Positions 34,017 to 41,770 of a stretch of 58,294 nucleotides of DNA are shown piece by piece. Under the pieces are notes generated by a model. It searched no databases. It had not been told where the DNA came from and saw only the letters and a program-made list of their open reading frames with translations. The stretch spans positions 1 to 58,294 of the forward strand of contig JAAXIB010000045.1 in NCBI GenBank assembly GCA_012270585.1. Reading direction: 5' to 3'. The DNA comes from Nitrospirales bacterium. GTDB taxonomy: Bacteria > Nitrospirota > Nitrospiria > Nitrospirales > UBA8639. The stretch's first letter is position 1; each line of letters starts with the position of its first letter. Both the position numbers and the translations under genes were made by a program.

Positions 34017-34244
34017 ATGATGATAACGCGGGATCATTTGGTTCGTCATCCGGATCGCTGCACGCATAAGGCCGTGTGTATTCCTGTCTGTCCAACCGGG
34101 GCTTGGTTATCGACCCCCCCGTATAAATTCGACGAATCACGGTGTATGGAAACGTGTCGGATATGCCTCGATGCCTGTCCGTCACAAGCAATTTATGGAG
34201 TTTTTCGAAAAGGCGAAAAGCTGCTCGTTCCCCAGCCCGAGTAA
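34017..34244 (+). CDS. Small 4Fe-4S ferredoxin
   Basis: 75 residues from the ATG at 34017, which has GAAGGAG in front; an in-frame ATG at 33954, one base after the previous gene, would add 21 residues. The second cluster motif is complete (CMETCRICLDACP). The first is off-pattern: RCTHKAVCIPVCP has spacings of five and three, not CxxCxxC. Either one cluster is held with partial sharing or the first site is degenerate. It closes the ferredoxin run and converges on the squalene/phytoene synthase gene. Confidence 0.8.
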   Translation: MMITRDHLVRHPDRCTHKAVCIPVCPTGAWLSTPPYKFDESRCMETCRICLDACPSQAIYGVFRKGEKLLVPQPE

Positions 34245-34250
34245 TCATTG

Positions 34251-35297
34251 CTATGCGATGGCCTTGCGGAGGTGTCCCCAATAGGCGGTGCCGAGAGACG
34301 TAGCTCCGCCCGTCAGCGTGGAAGTGACGATGATGCGATAGACCTCGAACCGGGAAATTTTCAATTTCCGGGCAGGATCCAGAAGATTGTCGCATGTGGT
34401 CAGGAGATGAAGCGTTTTTAGGGCAATGAGAATCGGCCACATACAGGCCAAGCGCAGGCGAACGTCGCGTCGGGGGATCGACGTGGCGTACAGCCATCCC
34501 TGATCCAAATGGGCGAGCGCCGTTTTCACCAACGCGTACAGAACGGGGCGGAAGGCTGTCATCGTACGTGTCTCCAATAGATCACGGGGTTCCAAACCTG
34601 CCTGCGCCAATAACTCCGAGGGGATATAACACCGCCCACGGCGCAGGTCCGTGGACAGGTCTTTCAAAATGTTGGTCAATTGGAGTCCCTTGCCGAACCT
34701 GATGCCCGTACAAATCTTGGATTCCCGGTCCCAAGTCCGGCGTATGCGCGGCAAGTGGGCATGCATGATATTAGTCCAAAACTCTCCGACGCAGCCCGCG
34801 ATCTTATACGTATAAGCGTCGAGGTCGTCCAGCGAAGAAAGCGCCGAGAGATCGGCCTCGGATTCCCCGGGGAAACGCTCCATGTCCATTTCCATGCCGC
34901 TGATGAGAATCGGCAGGACGCGACGGATCTCCACCTGATCGTCCGGTGCCAGGTTTTCGTACATCCGGAAACAGCCGTCGAGATGTTCGAGCAAGGTGCG
35001 TTCGCCGACATGCCCCTGTTGAGAGGCCGTCATGGCCTGAATGGCGTTGATTTCTTCACGATTGCAGGATTCTCGAACGAATTGAAGCTTGAGTTGCCGT
35101 AACAACGTTGCTCTGGCACTCCGGTCCATCCGGCCCGCGTCCGCAATCGTGTCGGCCGCCCGTGCGAACAGATACGCCAGCCCAACCTGTTTGGCCACAC
35201 ACCCCGGCAAGACGGTCAGGGTCAGATAAAATGAACGCGATACCTGCTTTAACACGTCATGTAACAAATAGCGTTCGAGGCGTTTCGCATTCATCAT
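34251..35297 (-). CDS. Squalene/phytoene synthase family protein
   Basis: 348 residues. SRSFYLTLTVLP and the first aspartate-rich motif D49-TIA-D53 (ARAADTIAD) are followed by YTYKIAGCVGEFWT and the second motif LTNILKDLSTD (D213 and D217). These bind the diphosphates of two prenyl units through magnesium for head-to-head condensation. The length and LTNILKD favour squalene-synthase (ERG9-like) rather than bacterial HpnC/D, but phytoene or dehydrosqualene synthesis is not excluded. Products feed hopanoids, sterol-like lipids or carotenoids. The ATG overlaps the stop of the upstream cupredoxin (ATGA). No cyclase is in the window. Confidence 0.85.
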   Translation of the reverse strand: MMNAKRLERYLLHDVLKQVSRSFYLTLTVLPGCVAKQVGLAYLFARAADTIADAGRMDRSARATLLRQLKLQFVRESCNREEINAIQAMTASQQGHVGERTLLEHLDGCFRMYENLAPDDQVEIRRVLPILISGMEMDMERFPGESEADLSALSSLDDLDAYTYKIAGCVGEFWTNIMHAHLPRIRRTWDRESKICTGIRFGKGLQLTNILKDLSTDLRRGRCYIPSELLAQAGLEPRDLLETRTMTAFRPVLYALVKTALAHLDQGWLYATSIPRRDVRLRLACMWPILIALKTLHLLTTCDNLLDPARKLKISRFEVYRIIVTSTLTGGATSLGTAYWGHLRKAIA

Positions 35298-35728
35298 CGA
35301 CTCGCCGGCCGGACATCGAGACGGCCCTCCATTCCCTCTTCCTGGTGGCTGGGGAAGAACAGCAACTGCTTATCACAATAAAAGGTGTACGTTCCGGGGG
35401 TCTGCGCCACGAACCGGATCGTGACGCGATCTCCGGCATCCACACTGACGTTGTGCTGGAGACCCACATCCGGATAATCGATGATGAAATTGTGCGGGGT
35501 CAGAAAACTCTGGTTTTCAAGCTGGAATTCGATCGGCATCCCCGCCTCGACGCTGATATGCGGCGGCGTATACGCATAACTGTCCAGCACAATGAAGGCT
35601 CGCTGTATCCCCTCGGCATCCGGTTGAAGCACCAGGACCTCCTGGTCGGTCTCCCCAAGAGCCACCCCCGAAGAAAAACCCGTCAACGCGCTACAAAGCA
35701 ACACGGCAAACCAAAATGTATGTCTCAT
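35294..35728 (-). CDS. Secreted cupredoxin-domain protein
   Basis: 144 residues with a signal peptide (WFAVLLCSALTGFSSGVALG). The copper-site residues are H79 (TPHNFIID), C118 (FYCDK), H128 and M133 (SHQEEGMEG), a plastocyanin-like type 1 copper set with an unusually wide C-H spacing of nine residues. It would carry single electrons in the periplasm. AAGGGATGA precedes the ATG. Its stop overlaps the start of the squalene/phytoene synthase gene. Confidence 0.85.
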   Translation of the reverse strand: MRHTFWFAVLLCSALTGFSSGVALGETDQEVLVLQPDAEGIQRAFIVLDSYAYTPPHISVEAGMPIEFQLENQSFLTPHNFIIDYPDVGLQHNVSVDAGDRVTIRFVAQTPGTYTFYCDKQLLFFPSHQEEGMEGRLDVRPASR

Positions 35729-35772
35729 CAGTCATCCCTTTATGTGTTCACTCATTCTTTGATAATTCCCTA

Positions 35773-35849
35773 CAGCACCCTCTCCCCTAACCCGAAATAA
35801 GGCAAAGCCCCCGACATTTTTAATCGGGGGGCTGGAGTGAGGGGGCAAA
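35773..35849 (+). repeat. CCCTCTCC/GGAGTGAGGGG repeat unit
   Basis: An imperfect inverted repeat with nested hairpin (GCCCCCGACATTTTTAATCG then GGGGGC), related to 831-884, 44227-44286 and 49462-49510. Confidence 0.55.
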
Positions 35850-35880
35850 GCACAAGACGTATCTACGCGAGCATCCTGCC

Positions 35881-35908
35881 TTGACTCACAAAAATATGGT
35901 ATTACTAT
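35881..35908 (+). promoter_or_regulatory. Candidate promoter for htpX
   Basis: TTGACT, 16 bases, TACTAT; the start would be near 35915, leaving a leader of about 130 bases. The AT-rich context supports it; no heat-shock sigma consensus is seen. Confidence 0.35.
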
Positions 35909-36045
35909 ATCATGGTAAGCTGACTATAGAGTGGACCTCTTGAGGGTTTCAAGCAACCCGTCTTGAACGGCCCAGTGGCGGTGGTTCATCAAACAGAGTT
36001 CATCACGGATCACCCAAGCAGAACGTTTTTATAGAGGAGGAACGC

Positions 36046-36930
36046 ATGAAAAAGCTGAAAGGTATTGGCTTGCTGCTGTTGTCCAATATTCTGATCTTTA
36101 TCACCCTATCGATCACCTTCACGATTCTCATGGAAATAGTCCTGCCCGCGTTCGGGATCGACCTTCGCGGCTCATTCGTTCAACAAGACCTCTTGTGGGC
36201 CTTTGTCATCGGATTCGGCGGCGCCTTCGTCAGCTTGGCGTTTTCCAAGCAAATGGCACGCATGATGCTGGATTGCAGGCAGATTACCCAACCCCAACAC
36301 CCCGCCGAACTACTTGTCTATGAAACGGTGCAGAAGATCGCCAATCGGCTGGATATTAAAACGCCGGAAGTGTGGCTGTACGACTCCCCAGACCCCAATG
36401 CCTTTGCCACGGGGCCGTCGAAAAACAACTCGATGGTGGCCGTGTCAACCGGCTTGTTGAACAACCTGAACGAAGGAGAAGTACGGGCCGTCCTGGCCCA
36501 TGAAATGGGGCACGTCTACAACGGCGATATGTTTACGACGACGATCCTGGCCGGCTTGATGAATACCTTCGTCTATTTCATCAGCAGAATCGTGTACCGC
36601 CAAGTTGCCGAACGCAATCCCATGTTGGGCCTTGGCGTCTATTTCTTTCTCCAAATCGTCTTATCGATCCTCGCGATGATTCCCATCAGTTGGTGGTCAC
36701 GCCGCCGGGAATTTTCTGCCGATAAGTTTGCAGCCAATACGGTGGGCAAGGAACACATGATCTCGGCACTGCAAGCGATCGATCGATGGGTCAAACGGGT
36801 CGAGTACCAATACCAGACGGAAGACGCTCTGGCGACCATGAAAATCTCGGGTCAAACTCGAAGTTTCATGCAGATCTTCTCGACTCATCCACCAATCGAA
36901 GACCGGGTCTCCGCCTTGCGGAAGCTGTAA
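36046..36930 (+). CDS. htpX: Membrane zinc metalloprotease HtpX
   Basis: 294 residues. Two N-terminal helices (6-35, 50-68), catalytic HEMGH at 152-156 with zinc ligands H152 and H156 and base E153, two further helices (about 165-215), and a downstream SRRREFSADKFAA supplying the third zinc ligand Glu. HtpX degrades misfolded inner-membrane proteins together with FtsH. GAGGAGGAAC fixes the ATG. It is a single-gene unit that converges on the PAP2 phosphatase gene. Confidence 0.97.
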   Translation: MKKLKGIGLLLLSNILIFITLSITFTILMEIVLPAFGIDLRGSFVQQDLLWAFVIGFGGAFVSLAFSKQMARMMLDCRQITQPQHPAELLVYETVQKIANRLDIKTPEVWLYDSPDPNAFATGPSKNNSMVAVSTGLLNNLNEGEVRAVLAHEMGHVYNGDMFTTTILAGLMNTFVYFISRIVYRQVAERNPMLGLGVYFFLQIVLSILAMIPISWWSRRREFSADKFAANTVGKEHMISALQAIDRWVKRVEYQYQTEDALATMKISGQTRSFMQIFSTHPPIEDRVSALRKL

Positions 36931-36972
36931 CTGCCCCGGTAGTTTCGTTGAGTTTACCGGCCCCGTGCCCCT

Positions 36973-37000
36973 GTAGGGACCAACGATCGTTGGTCCCTAC
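36973..37000. repeat. 28-bp perfect palindrome, copy 2
   Basis: Half-site GTAGGGACCAACGA plus its exact reverse complement. Relative to 9529-9556, C replaces A at position 8 and G replaces T at position 21, which preserves pairing. It lies between the converging htpX and PAP2 genes. Confidence 0.85.
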
Positions 37001-37011
37001 TCCACCACGGG

Positions 37012-37542
37012 TCAGTTCCGAGACCAGGGATTTTTTGCAACAAGATACCCAACCGTTACGCCCAGGAGACCACCGAGACACCATCCCACGAATACGTCCG
37101 TTGGGTAATGGGCGCCAAGATAGACGCGAGACAAGCCACCAAGAACAAGAAGGGGCCCCGCGACCCATCGAGTGGAGGGGAACAGCACTCCAAGCAGGGC
37201 CGCAGCCGTCGCCGTATTCACGGCGTGATTGGAAGGCAGGCTGAACATTGCCCCGCATCCGCTCAATTCATGAACGTTCAGCAGAACCTGGCACGGCCGC
37301 GGACGGGCAATCCAGAACTTGATTTGGTTCCCAATGAAATCCCCCGCACCAATCGATACACCCAGGGACGCCGTGACCAGAATGCAGTGACGCCAATCGA
37401 GCCACGCTCGCCAGGCCAGATACGCCGCAACCAACACGATGAAATTTCTTGCCGACGAACATTGCAGCATCAACCAGTCCAGAGCGACCGACCGACCGGC
37501 CCATCCGTTGACGGCATAAAACAATGCCGTATCCCAATCCAT
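37012..37542 (-). CDS. PAP2-family membrane phosphatase
   Basis: 176 residues with about five membrane helices. The three catalytic motifs are K75..R80-P81 (KFWIARPRP), PSNH at 103-106 (usually PSGH; His106 is the acid/base), and SRVYLGAHYPTD with R139, H145 and D149. Members dephosphorylate lipid phosphates such as undecaprenyl diphosphate or phosphatidylglycerol phosphate on the periplasmic face; specificity is not readable. GGGGGAGC precedes the ATG. The Gly to Asn change in PSGH is tolerated in some members. Confidence 0.88.
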   Translation of the reverse strand: MDWDTALFYAVNGWAGRSVALDWLMLQCSSARNFIVLVAAYLAWRAWLDWRHCILVTASLGVSIGAGDFIGNQIKFWIARPRPCQVLLNVHELSGCGAMFSLPSNHAVNTATAAALLGVLFPSTRWVAGPLLVLGGLSRVYLGAHYPTDVFVGWCLGGLLGVTVGYLVAKNPWSRN

Positions 37543-37613
37543 TGCTCCCCCGGCTTCTTTGGTAACGGTTGATGTGCTAGGATTCCCCGCTAACGTGAAC
37601 GCAGAGAGTGGTT

Positions 37614-38384
37614 ATGCTCATCGACAGCCATGCTCATTTGGATGATTTGAGATACGATACCGATCGGGACGACGTCCTTCAACGTGCCGAAGCTGCCGGC
37701 ATTGAATCCATTGTCACGATTGGCTGTGACTTGGCCACCAGCCAGGCCGCCGTGGCTCTGGCACAAGCCTATCCCAACGTCTTTGCCACTATCGGCGTAC
37801 ATCCGCATGAAGCCAAGGAAATAAGAGAAGATTGGTATGCGTCGTTTCGGTCTTTAGCCCGCCACCCAAAAGTCGTTGCCTACGGCGAAATCGGATTGGA
37901 CTATCATTATGACCATTCTCCACGGGAGATCCAACGCCAACGGTTTCGTCAGCAAATTCACCTGGCACGTGAACTGGCTCTTCCTCTCATCATCCACACG
38001 CGTGAAGCACAAGAAGATACCGTGATGATTCTTCGGGAAGAAGGTGCGGTTGACGTCGGTGGCGTCTTTCACTGTTTTTCAGGAGACGCGTGGCTCGCCA
38101 AGGATGCCCTGGATTTAGGTTTTTATCTTTCCTTTTCCGGGGTACTGACGTTCAAAAATGCGACGATGCTCCGGGACATCGCGAAGACCGTTCCCCTGGA
38201 CCGTCTCATGGTCGAAACGGATTGTCCTTATCTTGCGCCTGTTCCCTATCGCGGGAAACGCAACGAACCCGCCTACGTGCAATACGTGGCGGAAACATTG
38301 GCGAAGATCCGTGGGAACGGGTCCGTTGAATCCATTGCACGGGCCACCGTTGACAATACAAAACGTGTCTTCAGAATCCCCTGA
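37614..38384 (+). CDS. tatD: TatD-family metal-dependent hydrolase
   Basis: 256 residues, family length. IDSHAHLDD gives the first metal ligands, GEIGLDYHYDHSP the bridging Glu, LPLIIHTREA and GVFHCFSGD further His ligands, and VETDCPYLAP the final Asp. TatD enzymes act as 3'-5' exonucleases or D-aminoacyl-tRNA deacylases in different reports. The ATG at 37614 is preferred to a GTG two codons earlier. Its 3' end overlaps the converging NYN gene by 14 bases. Confidence 0.93.
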   Translation: MLIDSHAHLDDLRYDTDRDDVLQRAEAAGIESIVTIGCDLATSQAAVALAQAYPNVFATIGVHPHEAKEIREDWYASFRSLARHPKVVAYGEIGLDYHYDHSPREIQRQRFRQQIHLARELALPLIIHTREAQEDTVMILREEGAVDVGGVFHCFSGDAWLAKDALDLGFYLSFSGVLTFKNATMLRDIAKTVPLDRLMVETDCPYLAPVPYRGKRNEPAYVQYVAETLAKIRGNGSVESIARATVDNTKRVFRIP

Positions 38385-38925
38385 GTTGGCGGTTCCGAAT
38401 GCGGACGGCTTTGGGTAACTTTCGAGGATTGCCTTTTTTATCAGAGCGCCCCTGAGGTCTCTCGTCTTCGATCTTGGCCCCGGATTGTGCTGGATAAATG
38501 GAGTGGGATTTTCCCTCAACGGCTTTTTTGTCTTCACGATTTTCGAGTTTTACTTGAAATTCATGAGACTTCATGACGAAGGCCCCATGTGATTTGGCAG
38601 TCTGGATGATCTCCAAATCCGAAGAAACCACGGCGCAGGTCGGACCATACTGCCGGGCCAACCGCTGGATAACCTGGTCGGCACGCTCTCCCCGTTTGGT
38701 AAACATGACGTGCACGCCCGTCCGGTGTTCATGATACCCAAGCCCTGTTGGCTCTCGCCAGGCATCAAACACCACGATCACGGGATGCCCTTTACGTTGG
38801 CTGTATAACGAAAGCCGATCGATGAGGGTTGCCCGCGCCTCGGCACCGTCGGTTAGCTGTTCAGACTTTCTTTTGCCGAGAGAACCCAACAGATTATACC
38901 CGTCTATGAGGAGAGAGAGTGGCAT
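38371..38925 (-). CDS. YacP-like NYN-domain protein (putative RNase)
   Basis: 185 residues. The first 120 form a PIN-like NYN domain: LLIDGYNLLG with the first metal Asp, VIVVFDAWREPTG, and KRGERADQVIQRLA plus AVVSSDLEI. This matches the YacP/Rae1 group; B. subtilis Rae1 cuts mRNA on the ribosome. The last 55 residues are basic and low-complexity (ERPQGRSDKKGNPRKLPKAV), suited to binding RNA. The ATG at 38925 places the domain right at the start. It overlaps tatD tail to tail. Confidence 0.85.
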   Translation of the reverse strand: MPLSLLIDGYNLLGSLGKRKSEQLTDGAEARATLIDRLSLYSQRKGHPVIVVFDAWREPTGLGYHEHRTGVHVMFTKRGERADQVIQRLARQYGPTCAVVSSDLEIIQTAKSHGAFVMKSHEFQVKLENREDKKAVEGKSHSIYPAQSGAKIEDERPQGRSDKKGNPRKLPKAVRIRNRQLRGF

Positions 38926-39024
38926 GCGAAGAGACACGCTAGCCCAGAGTTTTTGCACTGTCAATGACAGAACGAAAAGAATTTGTTATGCTGGGACGAC
39001 GTCATCTTCCTGCCGTCAAATCTC

Positions 39025-40347
39025 ATGAAAAACGTATTTGCCCTTGCCCTGATATGTTCCACGGCGTTGTGGGGAGCTGTAGCCGGACCGGTATCGGCAT
39101 CCGAATCGTCCCCTCGCCCAGCCTTGTCCGATGCGGCATTCCCGGCGCACATCGTTCTGGCAAAAAAAGGAACTTCGCCCCGTCCAAGGACCTCTCAACT
39201 CACCGTCAAGAACGTCAGGTACCACGCTCATAAAAAATATACCCGCGTTGTACTGGATCTGACCGGCCGGATCGCAATTCAAGAAAAGAAAAACCAACGC
39301 AACGCGACGATTTCCCTGACCAATGTCGAACTGAGCAAACGCGCTCAACGGCAAATCAAGGGAAAAGATTTCCCGCGAGCCATGGCCATAGCTCCGGGAG
39401 AAGCTCGAACCGTCAGCATCGTTCTGGACCTCCAAGCTCTCCGGACATACAGAGTCCTCACCCTGCGTCAACCAGACAGGGTGGTCCTAGATCTCTTTTT
39501 TTCCAAAAAAACACTCGGGAACACGGCAGAACCGGTAACCAGTACAAGCAAACCCTCCGAAGCGACTCGGCAGAGCAACTCTCGTGTTGTGCAATCGAAC
39601 CTTCCTTCTTCGAAAACCCCAACAGGCGTTCTGGTCGTCATCGACCCCGGACACGGTGGAAGAGACCCCGGAACAATCGGGCGAAAAGGCACCAAAGAAA
39701 AAGCCATTGTTTTGCAGGTCTCGAAATATTTACGCGATCTGATTCAAAAACGTCACAAAGCCAAAGTCCTGTTGACCCGATCAAGAGACGTGTTTCTCGA
39801 TTTGGAAGATCGAGTGAAATTTGCCAACAAACAAAAGCTGGAGTGGTGTGGAAAGGACATGGGGGCAAACGTTGAGGCGAAGAAAAAGTCACGGATCTGT
39901 TTGTTTATTTCCATTCACGTCAATTCTCATCCGCGGAAATCCATTCAGGGACTGGAAATTTACCATTTTGGAAAGGCCAGTGATCCCCGTGCCCTTGAAG
40001 TCGCTGCCCGAGAAAACGGGATGAGATTGGAAAGTGATACTCCACCATGGCAGTTCATTATTACCGATAGTTTGAATGACCATAAAATCACACAATCCCA
40101 GACCTTTGCCGAGACCACCAGTGGCACGCTCGTCACCACGTTACGCAAGCATTACAAAATCAAGAATCATGGGGTCAAAACCGCCCCATTTTACGTCTTG
40201 CGCTTCACGACCATGCCAAGCATCCTGGCTGAAGTGGGGTTTATATCCAATTCGATGGAAGAAAAACGACTGAGGTCGAAAACGTTTCAGAAGAAGCTGG
40301 CCGAGGGCATTTATGAAGGCATTCGATCATACTTGAAGGAACTGTAA
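39025..40347 (+). CDS. N-acetylmuramoyl-L-alanine amidase with AMIN domain
   Basis: 440 residues. A signal peptide (NVFALALICSTALWGAVAGPVSA), an AMIN domain (about 58-160: VKNVRYHAHKKYTRVVLDL), a Ser/Thr/Pro linker, and an Amidase_3 domain (from about 202). Zinc ligands come from VVIDPGHGGRDPG (H210), the following Glu, and SIHVNSH; the catalytic Glu is in LAEVGFISN. This is the AmiC plan: AMIN targets the septum and the amidase cleaves stem peptides from glycan to separate daughter cells. The ATG at 39025 is set by the signal peptide. Confidence 0.93.
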   Translation: MKNVFALALICSTALWGAVAGPVSASESSPRPALSDAAFPAHIVLAKKGTSPRPRTSQLTVKNVRYHAHKKYTRVVLDLTGRIAIQEKKNQRNATISLTNVELSKRAQRQIKGKDFPRAMAIAPGEARTVSIVLDLQALRTYRVLTLRQPDRVVLDLFFSKKTLGNTAEPVTSTSKPSEATRQSNSRVVQSNLPSSKTPTGVLVVIDPGHGGRDPGTIGRKGTKEKAIVLQVSKYLRDLIQKRHKAKVLLTRSRDVFLDLEDRVKFANKQKLEWCGKDMGANVEAKKKSRICLFISIHVNSHPRKSIQGLEIYHFGKASDPRALEVAARENGMRLESDTPPWQFIITDSLNDHKITQSQTFAETTSGTLVTTLRKHYKIKNHGVKTAPFYVLRFTTMPSILAEVGFISNSMEEKRLRSKTFQKKLAEGIYEGIRSYLKEL

Positions 40348-40379
40348 ATAAGTCAACACATCCGATCCTGCACCGGGTT

Positions 40380-41135
40380 ATGACCACTTACAACCTCCTG
40401 CTTGAATATGACGGAACCACGTATGCCGGATGGCAACGGCAACCCGACCGGCCGACAATCCAAGCGGCGCTGGAAGACGCGTTACGCCAAATTACCCGAT
40501 GCTCCATCTCAACCATAGCGGCTAGTCGAACGGACGCGGGCGTTCATGCTCTCGGGCAAGTCGTCTGTTTTCAATCGAATAGCCCTCTCTTGCCCTATGA
40601 GTGGACTCGCGCCTTGAACGGAGTCCTTCCGAAAAACATCAGCGTGCGCCAAACGGAGATCGCAGCCGACAATTTCCATGCACGGTACGACGCGCACTCG
40701 AAGACGTACGAATATCGAATTCTCAACCAGCGGACGCGCCCGGCGTTGGATCATCTCCGCGTGTGGCAGGTTGCCAAACCTCTTGATGTAAACCTCATGC
40801 GCGAGGCTTCACGTCACGTCCTGGGACAACACGACTGCACGTCGTTTCAAGGACCGGCGGCCGGCACAAAAAATCCCGCCTGTACCATCCACCGGATTGA
40901 CTGGTTATGCGACGGCCCATTGATTCGTTGCACGATACAGGCCGACCGGTTTTTGAAACAAATGGTTCGGGCCTTAGTCGGAACCTTCGTCGAAGTCGGT
41001 CATGGGAAAAGAAGCCCCGATGCCCTGGCGACAATCCTTGCGGCCAAGGATCGTCGGGAGGCGGGTCCCACGGCGCCCCCTCAAGGGCTCTATCTGCTTG
41101 ACGTCCATTACAAACGTCCGTCAGCCGGCCCTTGA
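40380..41135 (+). CDS. truA: tRNA pseudouridine(38-40) synthase
   Basis: 251 residues. LEYDGTTYAGWQRQP opens the fold; the catalytic Asp52 is in ASRTDAGVHALGQ; YRILNQRTRPA, GQHDCTSFQG and FLKQMVRALVGTFVEVG complete the family pattern. It isomerises U38-U40 in the anticodon arm of many tRNAs. It follows the amidase by 32 bases on the same strand. A hairpin with CCCGATC/GATCGGG arms (41151-41174) stands after the stop. Confidence 0.96.
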   Translation: MTTYNLLLEYDGTTYAGWQRQPDRPTIQAALEDALRQITRCSISTIAASRTDAGVHALGQVVCFQSNSPLLPYEWTRALNGVLPKNISVRQTEIAADNFHARYDAHSKTYEYRILNQRTRPALDHLRVWQVAKPLDVNLMREASRHVLGQHDCTSFQGPAAGTKNPACTIHRIDWLCDGPLIRCTIQADRFLKQMVRALVGTFVEVGHGKRSPDALATILAAKDRREAGPTAPPQGLYLLDVHYKRPSAGP

Positions 41136-41150
41136 TGCTTATCCCCGATC

Positions 41151-41174
41151 CCCGATCGAGCCGCCCTGATCGGG
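41151..41174. other. Hairpin between converging truA and cupredoxin genes
   Basis: CCCGATC, ten bases, GATCGGG. No T-tract follows on either strand, so its role as a terminator is doubtful. Confidence 0.35.
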
Positions 41175-41194
41175 AATTCCCTCGGAAGGATGGG

Positions 41195-41569
41195 CTACAA
41201 TTCGGTAATGCCGTGGTTTTGCACAATCCGTTTGACCTGAATGCGACCACGCATAAACGGATGGAGCTCGCAATGATAGGAATAGGTTCCCGGAGACAAC
41301 CCGTTCACGCTGAAACGCTCTCCGGGATGAAGGTGTTCGGAAGCAAAGGCGCATTTCCCACCCCGCCCGCAACTGTCGTGAGTCACGGTATGAGGCTGCA
41401 TCGACTGATTGTGCCACCGGACTACCTGCCCGGGCAGGACCGTCATGGTCGAGGGCGCATAAAAAGGTACTCGATCCAAAAGGATGATTTGAGAACCTTC
41501 TGCCTGACTCAAGGCAGCCGGAAGGAGAACGACAAGCAACATCCAGCCAAGACAAAAAAGGGTCAACAC
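41195..41569 (-). CDS. Secreted plastocyanin-like cupredoxin
   Basis: About 124 residues: a hydrophobic leader (LFCLGWMLLVVLLPAALS), then a small cupredoxin barrel. The type 1 copper ligands are H60 (QPHTVTH), C100, H103 and M106 in HCELHPFMRG, the compact C-x2-H-x2-M loop of pseudoazurin/plastocyanin-like proteins. It would shuttle electrons in the periplasm. The start is probably the GTG at 41569, with GAGGGGGTG nearby; an ATG at 41542 would shorten the signal peptide. It stands alone, diverging from glutamate dehydrogenase. Confidence 0.85.
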   Translation of the reverse strand: MLTLFCLGWMLLVVLLPAALSQAEGSQIILLDRVPFYAPSTMTVLPGQVVRWHNQSMQPHTVTHDSCGRGGKCAFASEHLHPGERFSVNGLSPGTYSYHCELHPFMRGRIQVKRIVQNHGITEL

Positions 41570-41770
41570 TGAGCTTCACCCCCTCACCAAAAACGACACG
41601 GGAGCCGTCCTCTACAAAAACAGTATCATCTTACAGGCCGATAGACGTTGAGTAAATGCGTTAAGCACAATTTTACCGAACGGCGTATGCCGACCCTTCC
41701 TCGTCTCACGATAGCCGAGGGTTCCCAAGTGACATTACCTTGCTCAAGGAGTAAGATTTTATCAGAAGGC

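Larger units (their letters stand above)
35729..36045. other. Intergenic region before htpX
   Basis: 317 bases. 35773-35849 is a CCCTCTCCCC...GGAGTGAGGGGGC repeat unit with an inner GCCCCCGA/TCGGGGG hairpin. 35881-35908 has a promoter-like pair for htpX, and GAGGAGGAA lies just before its ATG. Nothing coding was seen. Confidence 0.6.

Noticed and set aside
41139-41579. 146-codon minus-strand frame overlapping the second cupredoxin in another frame
   Set aside because: It has an ATG with a nearby GA-rich stretch, but the cupredoxin frame carries the signal peptide and all copper ligands.
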